Position numbers and translations under genes: made by a program. 64,000 nt of DNA. Source: Dactylonectria macrodidyma. Taxonomy: Eukaryota; Ascomycota; Sordariomycetes; Hypocreales; Nectriaceae. Each line of letters starts with the position of its first letter. Position 1 is the stretch's first letter. The DNA lies in assembly GCA_020744425.1 (NCBI GenBank), contig JAGMUV010000033.1:310001-374000 (forward strand), given 5' to 3'. The notes under the pieces are model-generated. The model was not told the DNA's origin. It made no database searches and saw nothing but the letters and a program-made list of their open reading frames with translations. Below, piece by piece: positions 39,426 to 51,667 of the stretch.

Positions 39426-40518
39426 TGTATTGTACGTACTAGGCCCGCGAGGTGGTGGAGAGGCGATCGCAATGCAGCCCCTGTCGTGAACCAGGCTGGT
39501 CGTGACCAGGGGACCTGACCAGGGGAGCCTAGCTACGAACCGATAGTGTTTTGGGGGACCACGGAGAAGATGAAGTTGGAGACGGAAACACACGCTATCA
39601 CAGTCCCCTTCACACCTTCTTTGTCAAGACTCGTTGCGGTCGCACATAACATCAGCCAGATCGTCCGCCTCGCAATGGGGCTGCGCGTCCTCCTTGGCGC
39701 GCGGGAGCGCAGTGAGACATACGGATATGCTGATCGCCGCCAATTGCCATGCCCTGGCGTCCTTCGCCGCTAGACACGAGACATCTCGCACCTCACTCGA
39801 GTCAGGCCGTCAGGCTTCATCACGGGCCTTTGATCGTCCTACGCCGATCCCAACGCTGCGTGGCCCAGCAACTAATGTCACTGCTGCCACTAATTTCACT
39901 CCTCGACGAGCGCTCTCTAGCGGAGTCCTAGGCGTCATTCCTCCAGGTGCAATTTTACGTGGCTGCAACATGATTGTTCAGAGTGATTGTTCAGAGTGAT
40001 TGCTCAGAGCAGGAACCCCTTTTACCCCAGCTCCTGCTGATGGTGATGGATAGATGATCTTTCCATCCCTGCTGATCCCTCGCCTAGCGCCTAGTTCCTG
40101 GTCGTCCGTGAGAGGCATCTATCTATCTGTGGACTCTTCTGTCACTCCGCCAAGGCTCGGTCCGTCCTGGCCGGCCCAAGACCTCTCACTACTCGTGCAT
40201 CAAATTCCATTCTCGTGTCTATTTATCGCTCTGCGTAGTCTCCTTTCGTTTGCCTTTGCCCCCCCTCTCCCCTTCTCCATCTATCGTTAGACCTCCTCGT
40301 CGTGCTAGTCTTAGAGTGATCGACGTCTTCAAAGGGCTGCCAGCTAGTTCCTTAAAACCCTCCCGCTCCTGTGCCAGTTAGGAATGGGATTCTCTTGACT
40401 CAACAATATCCTCCTACTTCACCACAGTCACCACTGACTGACCTGCCTCCCTCCATCCTCCGTCTCTACCAGTTATCATTTGTCGTGCGCTGGGCGTCGA
40501 CATTGTTCCTGGTACATA
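39426..40518. other. Intergenic, 5' region of nha1
   Basis: I see no supported gene. The last 500 bases are pyrimidine-rich with many CTCC and TCTC runs, which fits a promoter and 5' untranslated region of the sodium antiporter gene starting at 40519. Confidence 0.4.
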
Positions 40519-42419
40519 ATGCCTGTTCTTAGTCTTAGCGAACTCAACATTGTCTTGAGCGTTTTGGGTCCGTCCATGTCGGCCAACAAATCCGGGAAGT
40601 GGCTCACAAGGTTACAGGTACTTTCACCGTCCTATATGGCGTCATATCCGTAAAGATCAAGCAGGTATGGTACCTGGGAGAAGCTCGTGAGTACTTTCAA
40701 ACGCCCTGTATCATCCATCCCCGAATCTCTTGCTGACTCTTGGCAACCCAATCAATAGTCCCTGCCGTGGCTCTGGGCGTTGCTCTGGGCCCCATCGCCG
40801 CCAAGTTTATTGACAGTGAGAGATGGGGCTCCGCAGAGTCCGGACAGACCAATGCCATCACTCTGGTTTGTCTCTCAGCCGTATCTTCGGCGTGATGACA
40901 GTTGCTGACATGGGTTTCTAGGGTGTTGCACGTGTCATGATTGGCATTCAGCTCGTTATCGCTGGTTACCAACTCCCAGCCAAGTACAACTGGACGCGAT
41001 GGAAGGAAATGGCCATGTGCCTGCTGCCAATCATGACACTGATGTGGCTCGCCACAACCGCCTGCATCATGACCTCCGTCCCGAACCTGACCCTCCTCGC
41101 CGCCCTCGTCATTGGGTCCTGCGTCACTTGCACCGATCCTATCCTCTCCCAGGCCATCGCCAAGGGACCCTTTGCCGATAAGTATGTTGCTCGGCCGCTG
41201 CGAGAAATCATTTCGTCCGAGGCCGGGGCGAATGACGGCTTTGGCTTCCCGTTCCTGATGCTTGCCGTCTATCTTATCCGCCATGCCGACATCCCTGGCG
41301 TCACCGACAACTCCCACCACAACTCGGCTCGTTCCGAATACGTTGGACGTCTGGGCGGTGGCGTCGACGAGGCTCTCAAGCAATGGGTTCTCGAGACATG
41401 GCTCTACATCGTGCTCTTGGCCGTTGTTTACGGGGCCGTGGTCGGCTACGGGGCGTGCAAGGGGATCCGCTTCGCACTAAAGAGGTACGTCAACCAGAAC
41501 TGAGATGCTCATGTCCGAAGGACAGAAAATAACCCTTGCTCACAGAAAATGGATCGACAACGAGTCCTATGTCCTGTTCCCTGCCGCTTTGGGCATGTTC
41601 CTCGTCGGAACGTGCGGTGCCATTGGCACCGACGACCTTTTAGCCTGCTTCGTTGCCGGAAATGCCCTCAACTGGGATGGACATTACCTTCGAGAGACGG
41701 AGGAGCGACACGATGAAGTCAACTCGTGTATCGATGTGCTGCTCAACTTTGGTGGTTTCATGTACATCGGGTCCATCATTCCATGGGCCGAGTTTCATGA
41801 CCCCGAGGGAACCGGCCTGACTTGGGGTAGACTCATGATCTTGGGCTTGCTGGTTCTCCTATTCCGTCGGATTCCCGCCATTCTGTTGACGTACAAGCTA
41901 ATGCCGGACGTTTGTACAAACTACAAGGAGGCTCTCTTCATGGGGTATTTCGGCCCCATCGGCGCTGGAGCTGTCTTCTATGTTGAGCACGCCCGTCATC
42001 AGTTCCCAGAACTCGGCGAGGGAGATGAAGAGGAGACCAACCTAGTCCGCCTCATGGGACCTGTTGTCTACTTCCTCGTCCTCTTCTCCATTGTGGTCCA
42101 TGGGCTCTCGATCCCCGCTCTGAGCGTCATCTACAAGTACATGAATGTCAAGCCGATCCAGGAGGACGGTATTGAGATGCGACGTCTGTCGATGCTGGCC
42201 CCGAAACCCGCCAACGCTACTCAGATCGACAGAAACACTTATATCGCGTACAATCGCTTTAGCCAACCGGTAGTGGGTGCGCCTCTTGACTTGTCCACTA
42301 TGACGCGTGTTACTACGAACGAGTCAAAATTTGACGATTCGAGTTCTCCGAACTATGAGGACGATCTGGAGGCTGAGAAGGGGCGGGCAAAGAGACGGAC
42401 TATCAGGTATATGGTGTAG
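40519..42419 (+). CDS. nha1: Plasma-membrane Na+/H+ antiporter, NHA1 family, five exons
   Basis: The gene is join(40519..40567,40618..40686,40759..40865,40922..41484,41546..42419), 553 aa; all four introns (50, 72, 56, 61 bp) keep phase. The protein is a multi-pass membrane exchanger of the CPA1/NHA1 group, which exports Na+ (and K+) in exchange for H+. Family marks are GALGP-like VALGVALGPIAAK, the core EAGANDGFGFPFL, GTDDLLACFVAGNALNWDG and the PIGAGAVFY segment. The cytosolic tail is short (about 90 residues), closer to the short fission-yeast type than to the long baker's-yeast protein. It faces the TRK1-type potassium transporter in convergent orientation. Confidence 0.93.
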
Positions 42420-43178
42420 AAAGTGACACTCCTTTTGATTCGCGAAGTTGCTCCCAGCCGGTGCTAGGGAGGGGGGCATGGTATAGAATAGATACAGTCA
42501 CTGTCGCTACTCCTTTACATGAAACAAGGTAAATTGTCACACTATTTATCTTAGATGAATAGCATGGCAATATTAACAGTTAACTGTCTTCCTCGATATG
42601 AAGAGAAGCGGCTCTTGATTCTATACTCCATTGCGTAGGAGTCTGGAGGATGAAGTGATAAGGATTGTAGTATCAGGCTAAGCTAAAGACGGCTGACAGC
42701 TGAAGAAGGCTTCGCCAACGTGCGCCTGCGTCATTCTGGAACCTGGTGGGAGAGGCACTGTCTTGGAGGATTAACCGCAAGGCCCTTTTCCCCGCAACGG
42801 GATTTATGGCTCGGCCCGTCGTGTTGAGATTTAGACAGGACTAGCCGTTGGAGCTCAACGTGTAATTGCCCCCTCCTCCTTAGACAGTTCATATGAAACG
42901 TCAATTGCTCCTAAGCCAGTCGCCTCGGGCACTGTTACACCTCCCGAAAGACAGAGGCATGCCTCTGTAGGCTAAAACTATCTTAGAGTCATTACGGAGT
43001 GCTAAATGCATAATTGGATCTTCCGTCATTTTAACTATTTTTTATCCCTTGTACAGACATCTCTCATACAGACATCGCACCCGCGACACCACCAAAAGTT
43101 TGGCAGTCCCGCCACACTTCGCCACACCCAGCCACTTAGAGCTGGGCATAATCTTGCTGTCGCCCCCGTCATGCATGC
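42420..43178. other. 3' intergenic between nha1 and trk1
   Basis: The two transporter genes converge here. No coding frame is supported and no transposon end was found. It should hold both polyadenylation regions. Confidence 0.5.
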
Positions 43179-45853
43179 TCAAGCATGATGTTCATGCCGA
43201 CATGGGATGCTTGGCCGCCGACAAACACAGATCATTGCTGTTAATGTTTGCGGGGCAACCCCGTCTTCAACGAGTTGCTCATTGGGCAGCACGATTGCGC
43301 GATCCAACTCGTAGGGAAGACCGCGGTGACGACCACGGATCATCATGGCGCAAATCACGAGCTTGCTAAATGTCGAGAACTTGCCACTCAGTGAAGCCGA
43401 GATAGTTGGGTACCCAAGACTAAGGCCGACGTTGCCACTGCGGGAGAGTCATGGTTAGATCAGTTCTCCAGAGGGAGGGATAGACAGAGTGCATACTAGG
43501 CCGAGACTACTTCAAAGAAGATAGGGAAGACAGCAAACGCCTAATTGCGATTAGCTCAAGAACGTTCAAAAGGCGAAGTGTACTAACTGGATCATCATCA
43601 TCCATAATATGGCCCGCCTCAGCGATGCAGATGCAGAATATCCCAAGGAATATATACCACAAGTCAAAGCTGAGCTGATTCTGGATATGACTCAAGAGAT
43701 AGGCCTTGCCCGTGTCTTCGTCGCACTGCTTCTCGGACTCATAGATGCCAAGCCCCCTTTCTTCGTACGTATTCGAGCTGCGGATGGCGAGAGCAATAGG
43801 AAAGACGGAGATATACATCATGACCAGGAGACTTATCTGGACAGCTGGGTTCACACCCGCCAAATTGAAGCTGGCCGTGCCAGTGTGTCGCGAGGATACC
43901 GCCTGGAAGATAGCGGCGGCCACGCGGAGACCAGGTGATAGATTTGCAACAGCTTCGTTTTTCAAGTCCAAAACGATGATGAGTAGCGTATCGATGAAGT
44001 TGAGCACTACCAAAATGCCACATAGAGCCCAGGTCGTACCGCTAGGGAACAGCAGTGTGTAGCAGCGTCGAGGATGGTTGAGGAGAAAGGACAGAGGCTC
44101 TTGGACGGATGAGTTCCTCGGCATAGTCTTGGACATTGTCCAGATAACGAAACGAAGGAAGACGGGATAGAATGTATTCCCAGCAAGCGCAATAAAGCTC
44201 ATAGAGAGCATCGGCCAGACTGCATCATTGAAATGGATCATTGAATCTGGGGTCAGAGTGAAGCCGAGATTGTCAAGCATGGTCTGGGCGGAGTAAAAAG
44301 CCCTAGGTTTTAACATCAGTAAGGTTCCCTTCTCTCGGTATTCTTTCGGTAACATTTAAGCACTCACCACCAGATCTTATCCTGTCCACACTCGTTCAAA
44401 TAGTCGCGATACTTGGGGTTGGCATACTGGATCCAGCCAACCAGGCAGATAGCACCGAAAAGATGAAGGCCAAAAAAGTAGCCTAGGGCAGTTAGACCAG
44501 GCTCCCCACCAAAAAGACGACAACTAGATACTTACCGACAACAATCTTAAGGAGGAGCTTCAAGCTTCGATACTCGATCCCGCCAAGCTCCTCGCGATCC
44601 CGCGATGTCAGGTTGAGGAAATTCGAGTTCCTCCCCACCGTCACCTGACAGGAAAGCTGGGGAAAGTCATCGGTCGCAGGTGCCGGTCGTTGTGTGGATA
44701 CGTTAGAGCGCTCCTTGCGCAACTCTCGGCCAAAGACAAACATGGAGCTGGCGACGGTTGCGACACGCTCGAGGGATCGAGCACTGCCCAGACGCGGTCC
44801 GTCGAGACGACGATGGCGGATTTGACTTGTGGATGAGGTGCTAAGACCAGGGATCTCGTGGATGGAAAGATCTGGGACTGTTAATATCGAGGATGGAGTT
44901 GTCTGGGGAGTGAACGTACCATCGCGGCTAACACGGGGGTCCTTGAGCTCGACAATAGGTTGTCCTAGTGAGAGTAAGTAACCGCACATGACTATGTCAG
45001 GAATAAACTCCAACCTTGATCACGATCACGAGGGCTAGGGATGTAGAGCGTTGTTTCTCGGCGGGGATGATGGCCCGCGGCGGGATCGAAAGTGATACGC
45101 GGCTGAGGCTCAGACTCTGTCGCCTTCTCGTCATCGCGTCCGACATCACGAGTTTGCTCCGGAGGGACATCCACATCACTTTTAGCTACCTGCGACGGAG
45201 GCTGCTCGCTCCGCTTGGGAGCATAGGAGTCATGGCCCGTCGCAATCGCCGACGTCCTCGCGTCCGAGGCGTCAGTCGTCGAGGCGTCTTTGGCAGCAAA
45301 TTCGAGATCCTTGTGAATCTCATCACTCTGATGACGCGGTCCTCTTAGAAGATAGGGAGCTTCAAAAACGTAGGAAATATTAGTGGATGTGCGAGAGCTC
45401 GTCAGAACAAGGTGTCGGCTTACCGACTTCCTCAAGATGCTTCTTGAACCATATTAATCGCACCACCACAACAACAATATTGATGAAGCCTAGGTTCGTG
45501 AGGATAGGGATGAAATAGATGTAGAGCTGCTGGTATGTCTTGAGGAGATTGACATCGACACTATCGAGAATTCCGCGTCAGTAAGTCTTTTGGGTGAAAG
45601 CCCCAGGGCGGGTGCCATCCACTAACGTATTGAGTCCGGACTCGGTCGAGGCGCTTGCACCGAAGAAGTAGGCGTCAATAGCCTTCAGGTTGCCATAGGG
45701 GTAGAGGATCGGGATGGACAGCAACCCCATGAAAATGATGTATGCGTCTGTTTTGGATCGGTTTGGTTAGCGGAAATTCTCCTCGGTCAACCGGCAGCAG
45801 GGGAGGGACGGCGAACAATGCAGCGTGACGAAGTTGAGAGAAGGTCGCCACAT
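43179..45853 (-). CDS. trk1: High-affinity K+ transporter, TRK1 family, nine exons
   Basis: The gene is complement(join(43179..43437,43497..43540,43588..44302,44368..44482,44536..44964,45015..45359,45424..45560,45627..45747,45817..45853)), 733 aa; all eight introns are in phase. It starts MWRPSLNFVTLHYAY. Four pore-loop segments are visible: ASTESGLNT, DNLGFTLTP, SSRHTGTASFNL and SAYGNVGLSLGYP, the TRK/HKT selectivity-filter pattern. Between the first and second lies a cytosolic loop of about 270 residues. The C-terminal part has CAMMIRGRHRGLPYELDRAI, conserved in fungal TRK proteins. A 42-base in-frame stretch (about 44921-44880) could be a tenth small intron. It imports K+ across the plasma membrane. 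Confidence 0.93.
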
Positions 45854-47480
45854 GATTGAGATAGTACAGCGGACAGCCCAGAGTACAGAACACGGAGCGC
45901 AAAGCAGCAGGACGCTTCAGCGACTGCTCTGAGTGCTATGTTACGGAGTACGGAACGGGCAGAAAAAACGATTGGGTACAATCAATCATTCCGGAGACCT
46001 GTTTTACTCCTCCCTACCTGCCTTAGGGTTGCAGCGTGACTTTTCTGGCCCTCATCACCTCTCCGGGTCTGGACTCAGCACAGCCCTCAAAGTCACGGGC
46101 GAGTCCTTCATCACCAGTGCGGATAGGGTGTTCTAACAGGGAATCGGTACCTGGCCAGCGCCAAGCCAAGTGTTTGTGACTAGCCATTGTCATCGGTTCG
46201 CTAAGCGTAAACGATCGAGAAACTCCGATGCTTGTGCGAAAGATGAGGTCATGGCCCCGCCACTTTAGTCCTGAAGCGGCTAGAGCTATGTCGCATGCGG
46301 CCTTATTTCTTGAATCGTGTGGAACAAGTCACCAGAGCACAATTTCATCCCAAGGAGGCCGCCAGACGCGCGCCATTAACTGGCCGCCCCATCGGGATAC
46401 TCATTGGAGTTGACAGGGTTTGGCCAATCAGAGATGAGTCCCAGCGTGGCCCGCGTAGGCTTGCTTGGCAGAAGCTTGACAGAGCCCATACGGACGGGAA
46501 GCAATGGAGGTACTAGAGTCCAGCAAAGCCGCGGCCGCCTCGTAGGTGATGTGATGACGAGATGGCACGATAGCCAGATTGGGGAACGGCAATGAGAGGA
46601 ACGAAACGGGAACCCTCAACGTGATTGTTGGGGGCGGAAGGCGATGAGGGCGGGTCGGTCGGATCTCTCTATGACCCCGGATTACGCTCCGTCGGCCTGT
46701 TTGGCTGTTCCGCCGTCTGTCTGTCTGTCTGTCTTGTCTGCGGGCTTCTACAGACGTTCAACTCTGACGACGGGAACGTAGGTGTGTTGAACGAGGCGTT
46801 GTCTGCTGTGGACTGTTGTGTGTGTGGTGCGTGGTGTCTGGGATTTCCCCCTCGACAATGGGGCGTTATCGCAGTCCGTGTGTGCCACTAGTCGATGGGA
46901 GGGATGGGATGGGATTGACTTTCCGATCCCTATCCTGGCTGTCGAGTTAAGGGTCCGGGGTTGTGTCTCAAGTAGGGTTAATGAATGTCTTCCCAAACAC
47001 ATAAGTCTCCGTCTACAGGGTTGGGTGTGCGTGAGCTTGTGCTTGCGTGCGGTGGTGTTTGGCAACAGTTGGGTTCGATCAGCGGCACGAAGACGCGTTT
47101 TGCGTGTTTGGGATGGGCGGAAATTCCCTGGGACGGACCGCCCCGTCTCCCATTGCTGCAAACGTACGCTACGTTGACAGCCTCCCTTTTCACAAACGAG
47201 AGCACCAAGCACCGTATTGTGCGGACGCTACCTTTTGCCCAGCCCTAAATCAGCTTCCTAGCTACCCAAGGTACTGCCATGCGTTCGCTATACTTGTGAA
47301 TCGTGGCAATGCACGATCGCTTCGTCTCGTTTGTTCAGCCAGTCGATGCCGTCGTATCGGATATCGTCTCGCTCGTCGGAGGGCTCGTTCAGGCTATACG
47401 TAACCATGACGTAAAGGACGACCTCGTGTCGCGGTGGCAAGAGGGGTGCTCTGGAAAGCGAAAAGATATTAGCACACCTA
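45854..47480. other. Long 5' intergenic region upstream of trk1
   Basis: No coding frame with family similarity was recognised on either strand. TGTCTG repeats occur at about 46715-46740. It is probably a promoter and leader region of the potassium transporter plus undetermined sequence. Confidence 0.4.
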
Positions 47481-47489
47481 AGATCCGAC

Positions 47490-47750
47490 AGTTTCCATGC
47501 AAAAACTCACCGCAAACGTTGCTAACGCTGATGTCCTCACGAAGGATGAAGTCCAAGGCAGGTTTGACAAGGTCATCCGCTAGTCTCTCCTTCCACTCTT
47601 TGAAAGCCGCGTTCAAGAAGCCTTCCCTTCCATGGTTTCCCGAGTTGATGTCAAGGTCACGGTGGGGTCAGTGCACAGGCATGAAGAATCTCGAAGCATC
47701 GTTTCAGTTCAACTTCGTCGGCAGTCGTGATCGATCGAGGGATTCAGAGA
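47490..47750 (+). pseudogene. Possible degenerate gene fragment of unknown family
   Basis: One plus-strand frame reads NADVLTKDEVQGRFDKVIR, a stop at about 47580, then LLPLFESRVQEAFPSMVSRV and DVKVTVGSVHRHEESRSIVS. The composition looks like real protein, and the single internal stop suggests decay. I do not know the family, and there is no start codon in reach. Confidence 0.3.
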
Positions 47751-50611
47751 AAAGAGTCGTCATGTTCCAGGACCGTGAAGACTCGGTCGCGAGAGCGTTT
47801 GCTGGATCGGGGGGCGGGTGATGGGCAGCGGCTCCTGATAATTATTGGTTCGTCAGATCTTTTTCGCTTTAGCGACGGGCTTGAAGGCTGGAAAGGAGCT
47901 TTCTGACTGCATCGTCGTACAGACCTAGAGTGCTGGGCTTTCAATGGGACAGAGGATAACGTCTAGTCCCAGGGCATGCCTTACGTTCAGATGCAATGTT
48001 GAAGACGGGAAGAAGAGTACCAGCTTTGACTTGCGAGAGTTGCATCGTGCGAGAGGAAGGTCAGGGAGAAGACTAAACAGGGGACTGCGGTGAATCACAA
48101 TTACTGCCTCGTACACGACGGGCTAATTGAAGCACAGAAGCTGAACCACTGAAGCTGATGATGGCAAGTCCATAACAGTAGAAGTCCCACAGGGACAGGA
48201 AGACTCAGAGATTGAATTTCCTGCAGATCTTGTATGTCGCATGGTGGAAGAGACAACGCCGATCCTGCTGACTGGCATCAAACGGGGGCTCACACACCTC
48301 GGCACCAGCCTGAACAATTCTGCTCCACAACTCAAAACCCTCAGCCCCCGCTATCAGTACCCCCCGCCGCCCACAGGGAGCACAGGGAGCGTCCGAAGTC
48401 TTCCTTCTAGGGAGGTGAAGCACGTTTTAGCAAAGGGCGTTGGATTGTGCATGCTTCTTCGCTGAGAATGGAGGATATGGCGCCAATGGTTGTTATGGTT
48501 CGAGCGCGAGTTGCGGAACCAAAGAAAGCAGTCGCTATGTTTGATTTTTTTTTCACCCCTCATCTTTCGCACGGCGTTGGTGAAGTTCTATCACTTTGTG
48601 CCGATGGCTGCTTGACGCTTCCCAATTGTCCAGCGGCCGTGTCCACTACCCAGGTGTGGCATCGAGTCATGGGGTTGGTGCACTGGGGCCGCAGCTTTCA
48701 GCTCCAGGTCCCTACACAAGGAGGCTAGTTGGTCTTCATGTTTGGGAATAGATGGCTTTACTCTCTCGGAACCAAGTGGCAGTTGGAATGTCATGGGCAC
48801 TCCCAGGGGTTGATGCTGGCCTCGGATGGTTGGCCGGACGAGTCCGGCAGCGCCTGCCATTGCCAAGAAGCGATACCCTCCAAGACCACTGATGGATATA
48901 CTGATGGATATACTGATGTGGCTCATGCAGGATGAGGCCGGGGTGGGCCAAGTGTCTCTCCTGGTTGATGCATCTATTCGGCCGTCTGCCGGTTGCAAGC
49001 GGGTGTGGTGGTGGAGGACCCCTAGCCGTGCTTCCTTGTTTTGCTCAAAAGCAAGTGACAGAGGCTTGCACAGCAGCCTGGAAATGACGGTGGAGTACGA
49101 GAGGAATGAAGCTAGCCCTGGTGGGTGAGAGATGCTCAGACCCTAGGGGCCAGGGCCACACCACACTGCAACGCACCGAGACTTGGTGGAGGGGTCTTGG
49201 ACGAGAAGAGATCACAAGGCATTGCATTGTGCATTGCACTTTGGTCAAGCCGAAGCGAGGTGACTAGAGAGGATGATCCCTGGGCATGCAACCATGCTCT
49301 GAGACGCAAACGGGCGTTGAAGGAGAAGCTTGCCAGCCTGCGAGGGGCGCCTCCAGATAGCAACAAAGGCTAACCCTTAGTCTCTCAAGCCTCGGGCCTG
49401 CTTTGGCCGCTGAGTGACTGGGCTGTACTGCCTATCACGGACGGCGACATGACTACGCTGTGTCAGCAGCAGGAGGGTTGTCGGTTCAGATCTTGATGCC
49501 GGTCTCTTCCCTGCAACCGTGATCGGGGCAACGAGGCGGTGGATGCATGTGCTCCCAAGACTTATGGGCTTTGGAGACTGGCTTATCGCATTCGAAACCA
49601 GCTGGGGCGAAAGGAAGCACGAGAGTCAAAGCAAGGATCTGGGCAATGCCTGCAGGAGTCTGGGCTTTGGGAGCAAAAGAATACGGCTCGATGGCGCAAG
49701 TAAGGGAGACTCGGTGCAGGATTGGAAGAGTGGAAGATGGGCGGCTCTTCTCTCCACTCGCGTTATCTGCCATGTTCTTGGTGACACCCCCCTTCGTCAT
49801 CACGCTCTTTTCGACTCGCCTCTGCACGTATCACGGCCACAGGAGGATTACACCAATCAGCAGGCTCGACGCCCGCAGTCTCTTCATTGCTCGCTAGCCA
49901 ATGAGCGTTGGGCCTACACCAAGTGCCCTTCTCCACTATGAACCATCTCCACTATCATCCAACTCGCCGTGTGGGTGAGCCCCGGTATTTCCTCCGCTTG
50001 GAGGTGTCCTCATCTACAGTTCTGCCACAGGCTTCCACGGCACTCCAGCAGTGACAGCAGACTCTTTCATCCCTTTCGATGCTCTAGCTTGTCACGATGC
50101 CCATGGGCCTCCTTGGCCGAGCCAGAGTCTACCGGGGATGAACCTTCGTCCCACACATCAATATCGTTAATCAGGCCAGCCCTGACGAAACATTTAAAAA
50201 TCGCACCATCTACCCAACGGCCCTTCTTGTCAGCTCTGGGTTCCATCTCTGGGGTTCATCAGGAGTCTGCTGCGAGCAGGGCTGTTAGTCTGTTAGTATG
50301 GTACCTGGCCTTCTGTTGCCATGCATTCCACTGCTCTGGCACTACAACCATCCATCTCTACATGCTCGTTCAACCCCTTTTCTTCTATTAGTGCTGTTTC
50401 AGAGCTCGTTCCTATACACATCCTTGTGCTGCTCCAAACTTCTCTACTCGAGTTCTCTTGACCTCCGCATCATCAGAAGTCGCCAGATTCAGAATCACCG
50501 GACACGATTACGCCTGAAACCTCTCAAAGCTCCCGACCACTCGCGGCCACGGCCTCCCATCAACCCGAAGCACGCGTCATCGAGAACCACCGTCTTGAAT
50601 ACTACCGAGAG
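47751..50611. other. Intergenic, nothing recognised; bZIP 5' region at the end
   Basis: No frame was supported on either strand. A threefold CTGATGGATATA repeat lies at about 48888-48920. The last 300 bases before 50612 are pyrimidine-rich and CTC-rich, as expected for a fungal promoter and long 5' leader of the bZIP gene. Confidence 0.4.
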
Positions 50612-51667
50612 ATGGCTTCGACATCTTCAGCATCCTTCTGTCGCTCCCACGCTGATGGGTCCGAACTGTCTTGTCCCACACAGTATCCTCCCATCGACGC
50701 CATGGACGAAGGGACCTCCCGCCAGTTCAATGCCTTGGCAGGCGAGCCGACTCTTGACCCCTTCAACATTCCTCCGGACCTTCCATGGGAGCAATGGTGG
50801 TCGATGGACCAGTCAGCCCTTGTCGGTTCGCTTCAGGAGGGAGGTGGCATGATACCTGCCTCTGCGCAGACCAATTTCCTGCCCGGCGGATACGCGTGTG
50901 GCTACACCACCAACTCTCTAGGCGATTCAACTTCGCCGAGCCCAAACACTGAATACACTCCTATGACATCCGTTGCTGAGCAGACAGTGTTCCAGGAATC
51001 CACCGCCTCAGTCGACCGGCTAGAGCTCCCAGCAACAGAGAAAGAACCCGGGCTCCAAAGGCAGAAACGCGACTCTGACGAACATCCAACTCGAAATATC
51101 ACGAAACGAGACTCTGTGCAGAACGATGAAATCAAGGCACAATTGCCACGAGATTCAGAACATTTGAAAAGTCACCGTGACAGCAGCGGCAGCAGCGGCA
51201 GCAGCGGCAGCAGCAAGCACAACGGGAAGAACGACAAGAGCGACATCAACAACGCCAACAAGAACAAGAATAGCAACAAGAGCACCAGCAAGAACAAGGC
51301 CACGAAGAATGACGATAAGAGCAACAGCGGAGAGTATACTACTGGTTTAAATTCAGGAGGAGAGAGCCAGCGCATCAAACGTATTCAACGACGAAACCGA
51401 ATCGCTTCCAGCAAGTTCCGAGTCAAGAAGAAGGCAGACGCGTTAAAACTCAAATCCGACTTGGATGAAATGGAGCGCATCAACCGCGACTTGTCCAGCC
51501 GTGTGGCCGACCTTACCCACAATGTCTACTTGCTAAATATGCAACTTCTACACACCGACTGCACCTGCTCGATGATCCAAGACTACATCAAACAGAAAGC
51601 CCATCGCTACGCCATGGGGACCAACGAGCTGTCTCCAAATGAAGACCACCATCATCAACAGTCTTGA
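50612..51667 (+). CDS. bZIP transcription factor, single exon, 351 aa
   Basis: The start is MASTSSASFCR at 50612. The first 190 residues are acidic and Pro/Ser-rich, likely an activation region, followed by a Ser-Gly run (SSGSSGSSG, codons at about 51181-51210) and an Asn/Lys-rich linker. The basic region RRNRIASSKFRVKKK (about 51394-51440) has the N-x7-R spacing of bZIP factors. A leucine zipper follows, with Leu at heptad spacing (KLKSDLDEMERINRDL..VADL..NVYLL). The end HTDCTCSMIQDYI is typical of a group of fungal bZIP proteins. It binds DNA as a dimer in the nucleus; the target pathway cannot be told. Confidence 0.85.
   Translation: MASTSSASFCRSHADGSELSCPTQYPPIDAMDEGTSRQFNALAGEPTLDPFNIPPDLPWEQWWSMDQSALVGSLQEGGGMIPASAQTNFLPGGYACGYTTNSLGDSTSPSPNTEYTPMTSVAEQTVFQESTASVDRLELPATEKEPGLQRQKRDSDEHPTRNITKRDSVQNDEIKAQLPRDSEHLKSHRDSSGSSGSSGSSKHNGKNDKSDINNANKNKNSNKSTSKNKATKNDDKSNSGEYTTGLNSGGESQRIKRIQRRNRIASSKFRVKKKADALKLKSDLDEMERINRDLSSRVADLTHNVYLLNMQLLHTDCTCSMIQDYIKQKAHRYAMGTNELSPNEDHHHQQS

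Noticed and set aside
44880..44921. An additional 42-bp intron in trk1
   Set aside because: GTACGT..TTAACAG is possible, but the length is below normal and the segment is in frame, so I kept it as coding.
46625..47248. Cluster of open frames upstream of trk1
   Set aside because: Overlapping frames on both strands with no similarity, no splice logic and compositions typical of random GC-balanced DNA.
48200..50400. Many open frames of 70-140 codons before the bZIP gene
   Set aside because: None shows a domain, and they overlap on both strands; treated as intergenic.
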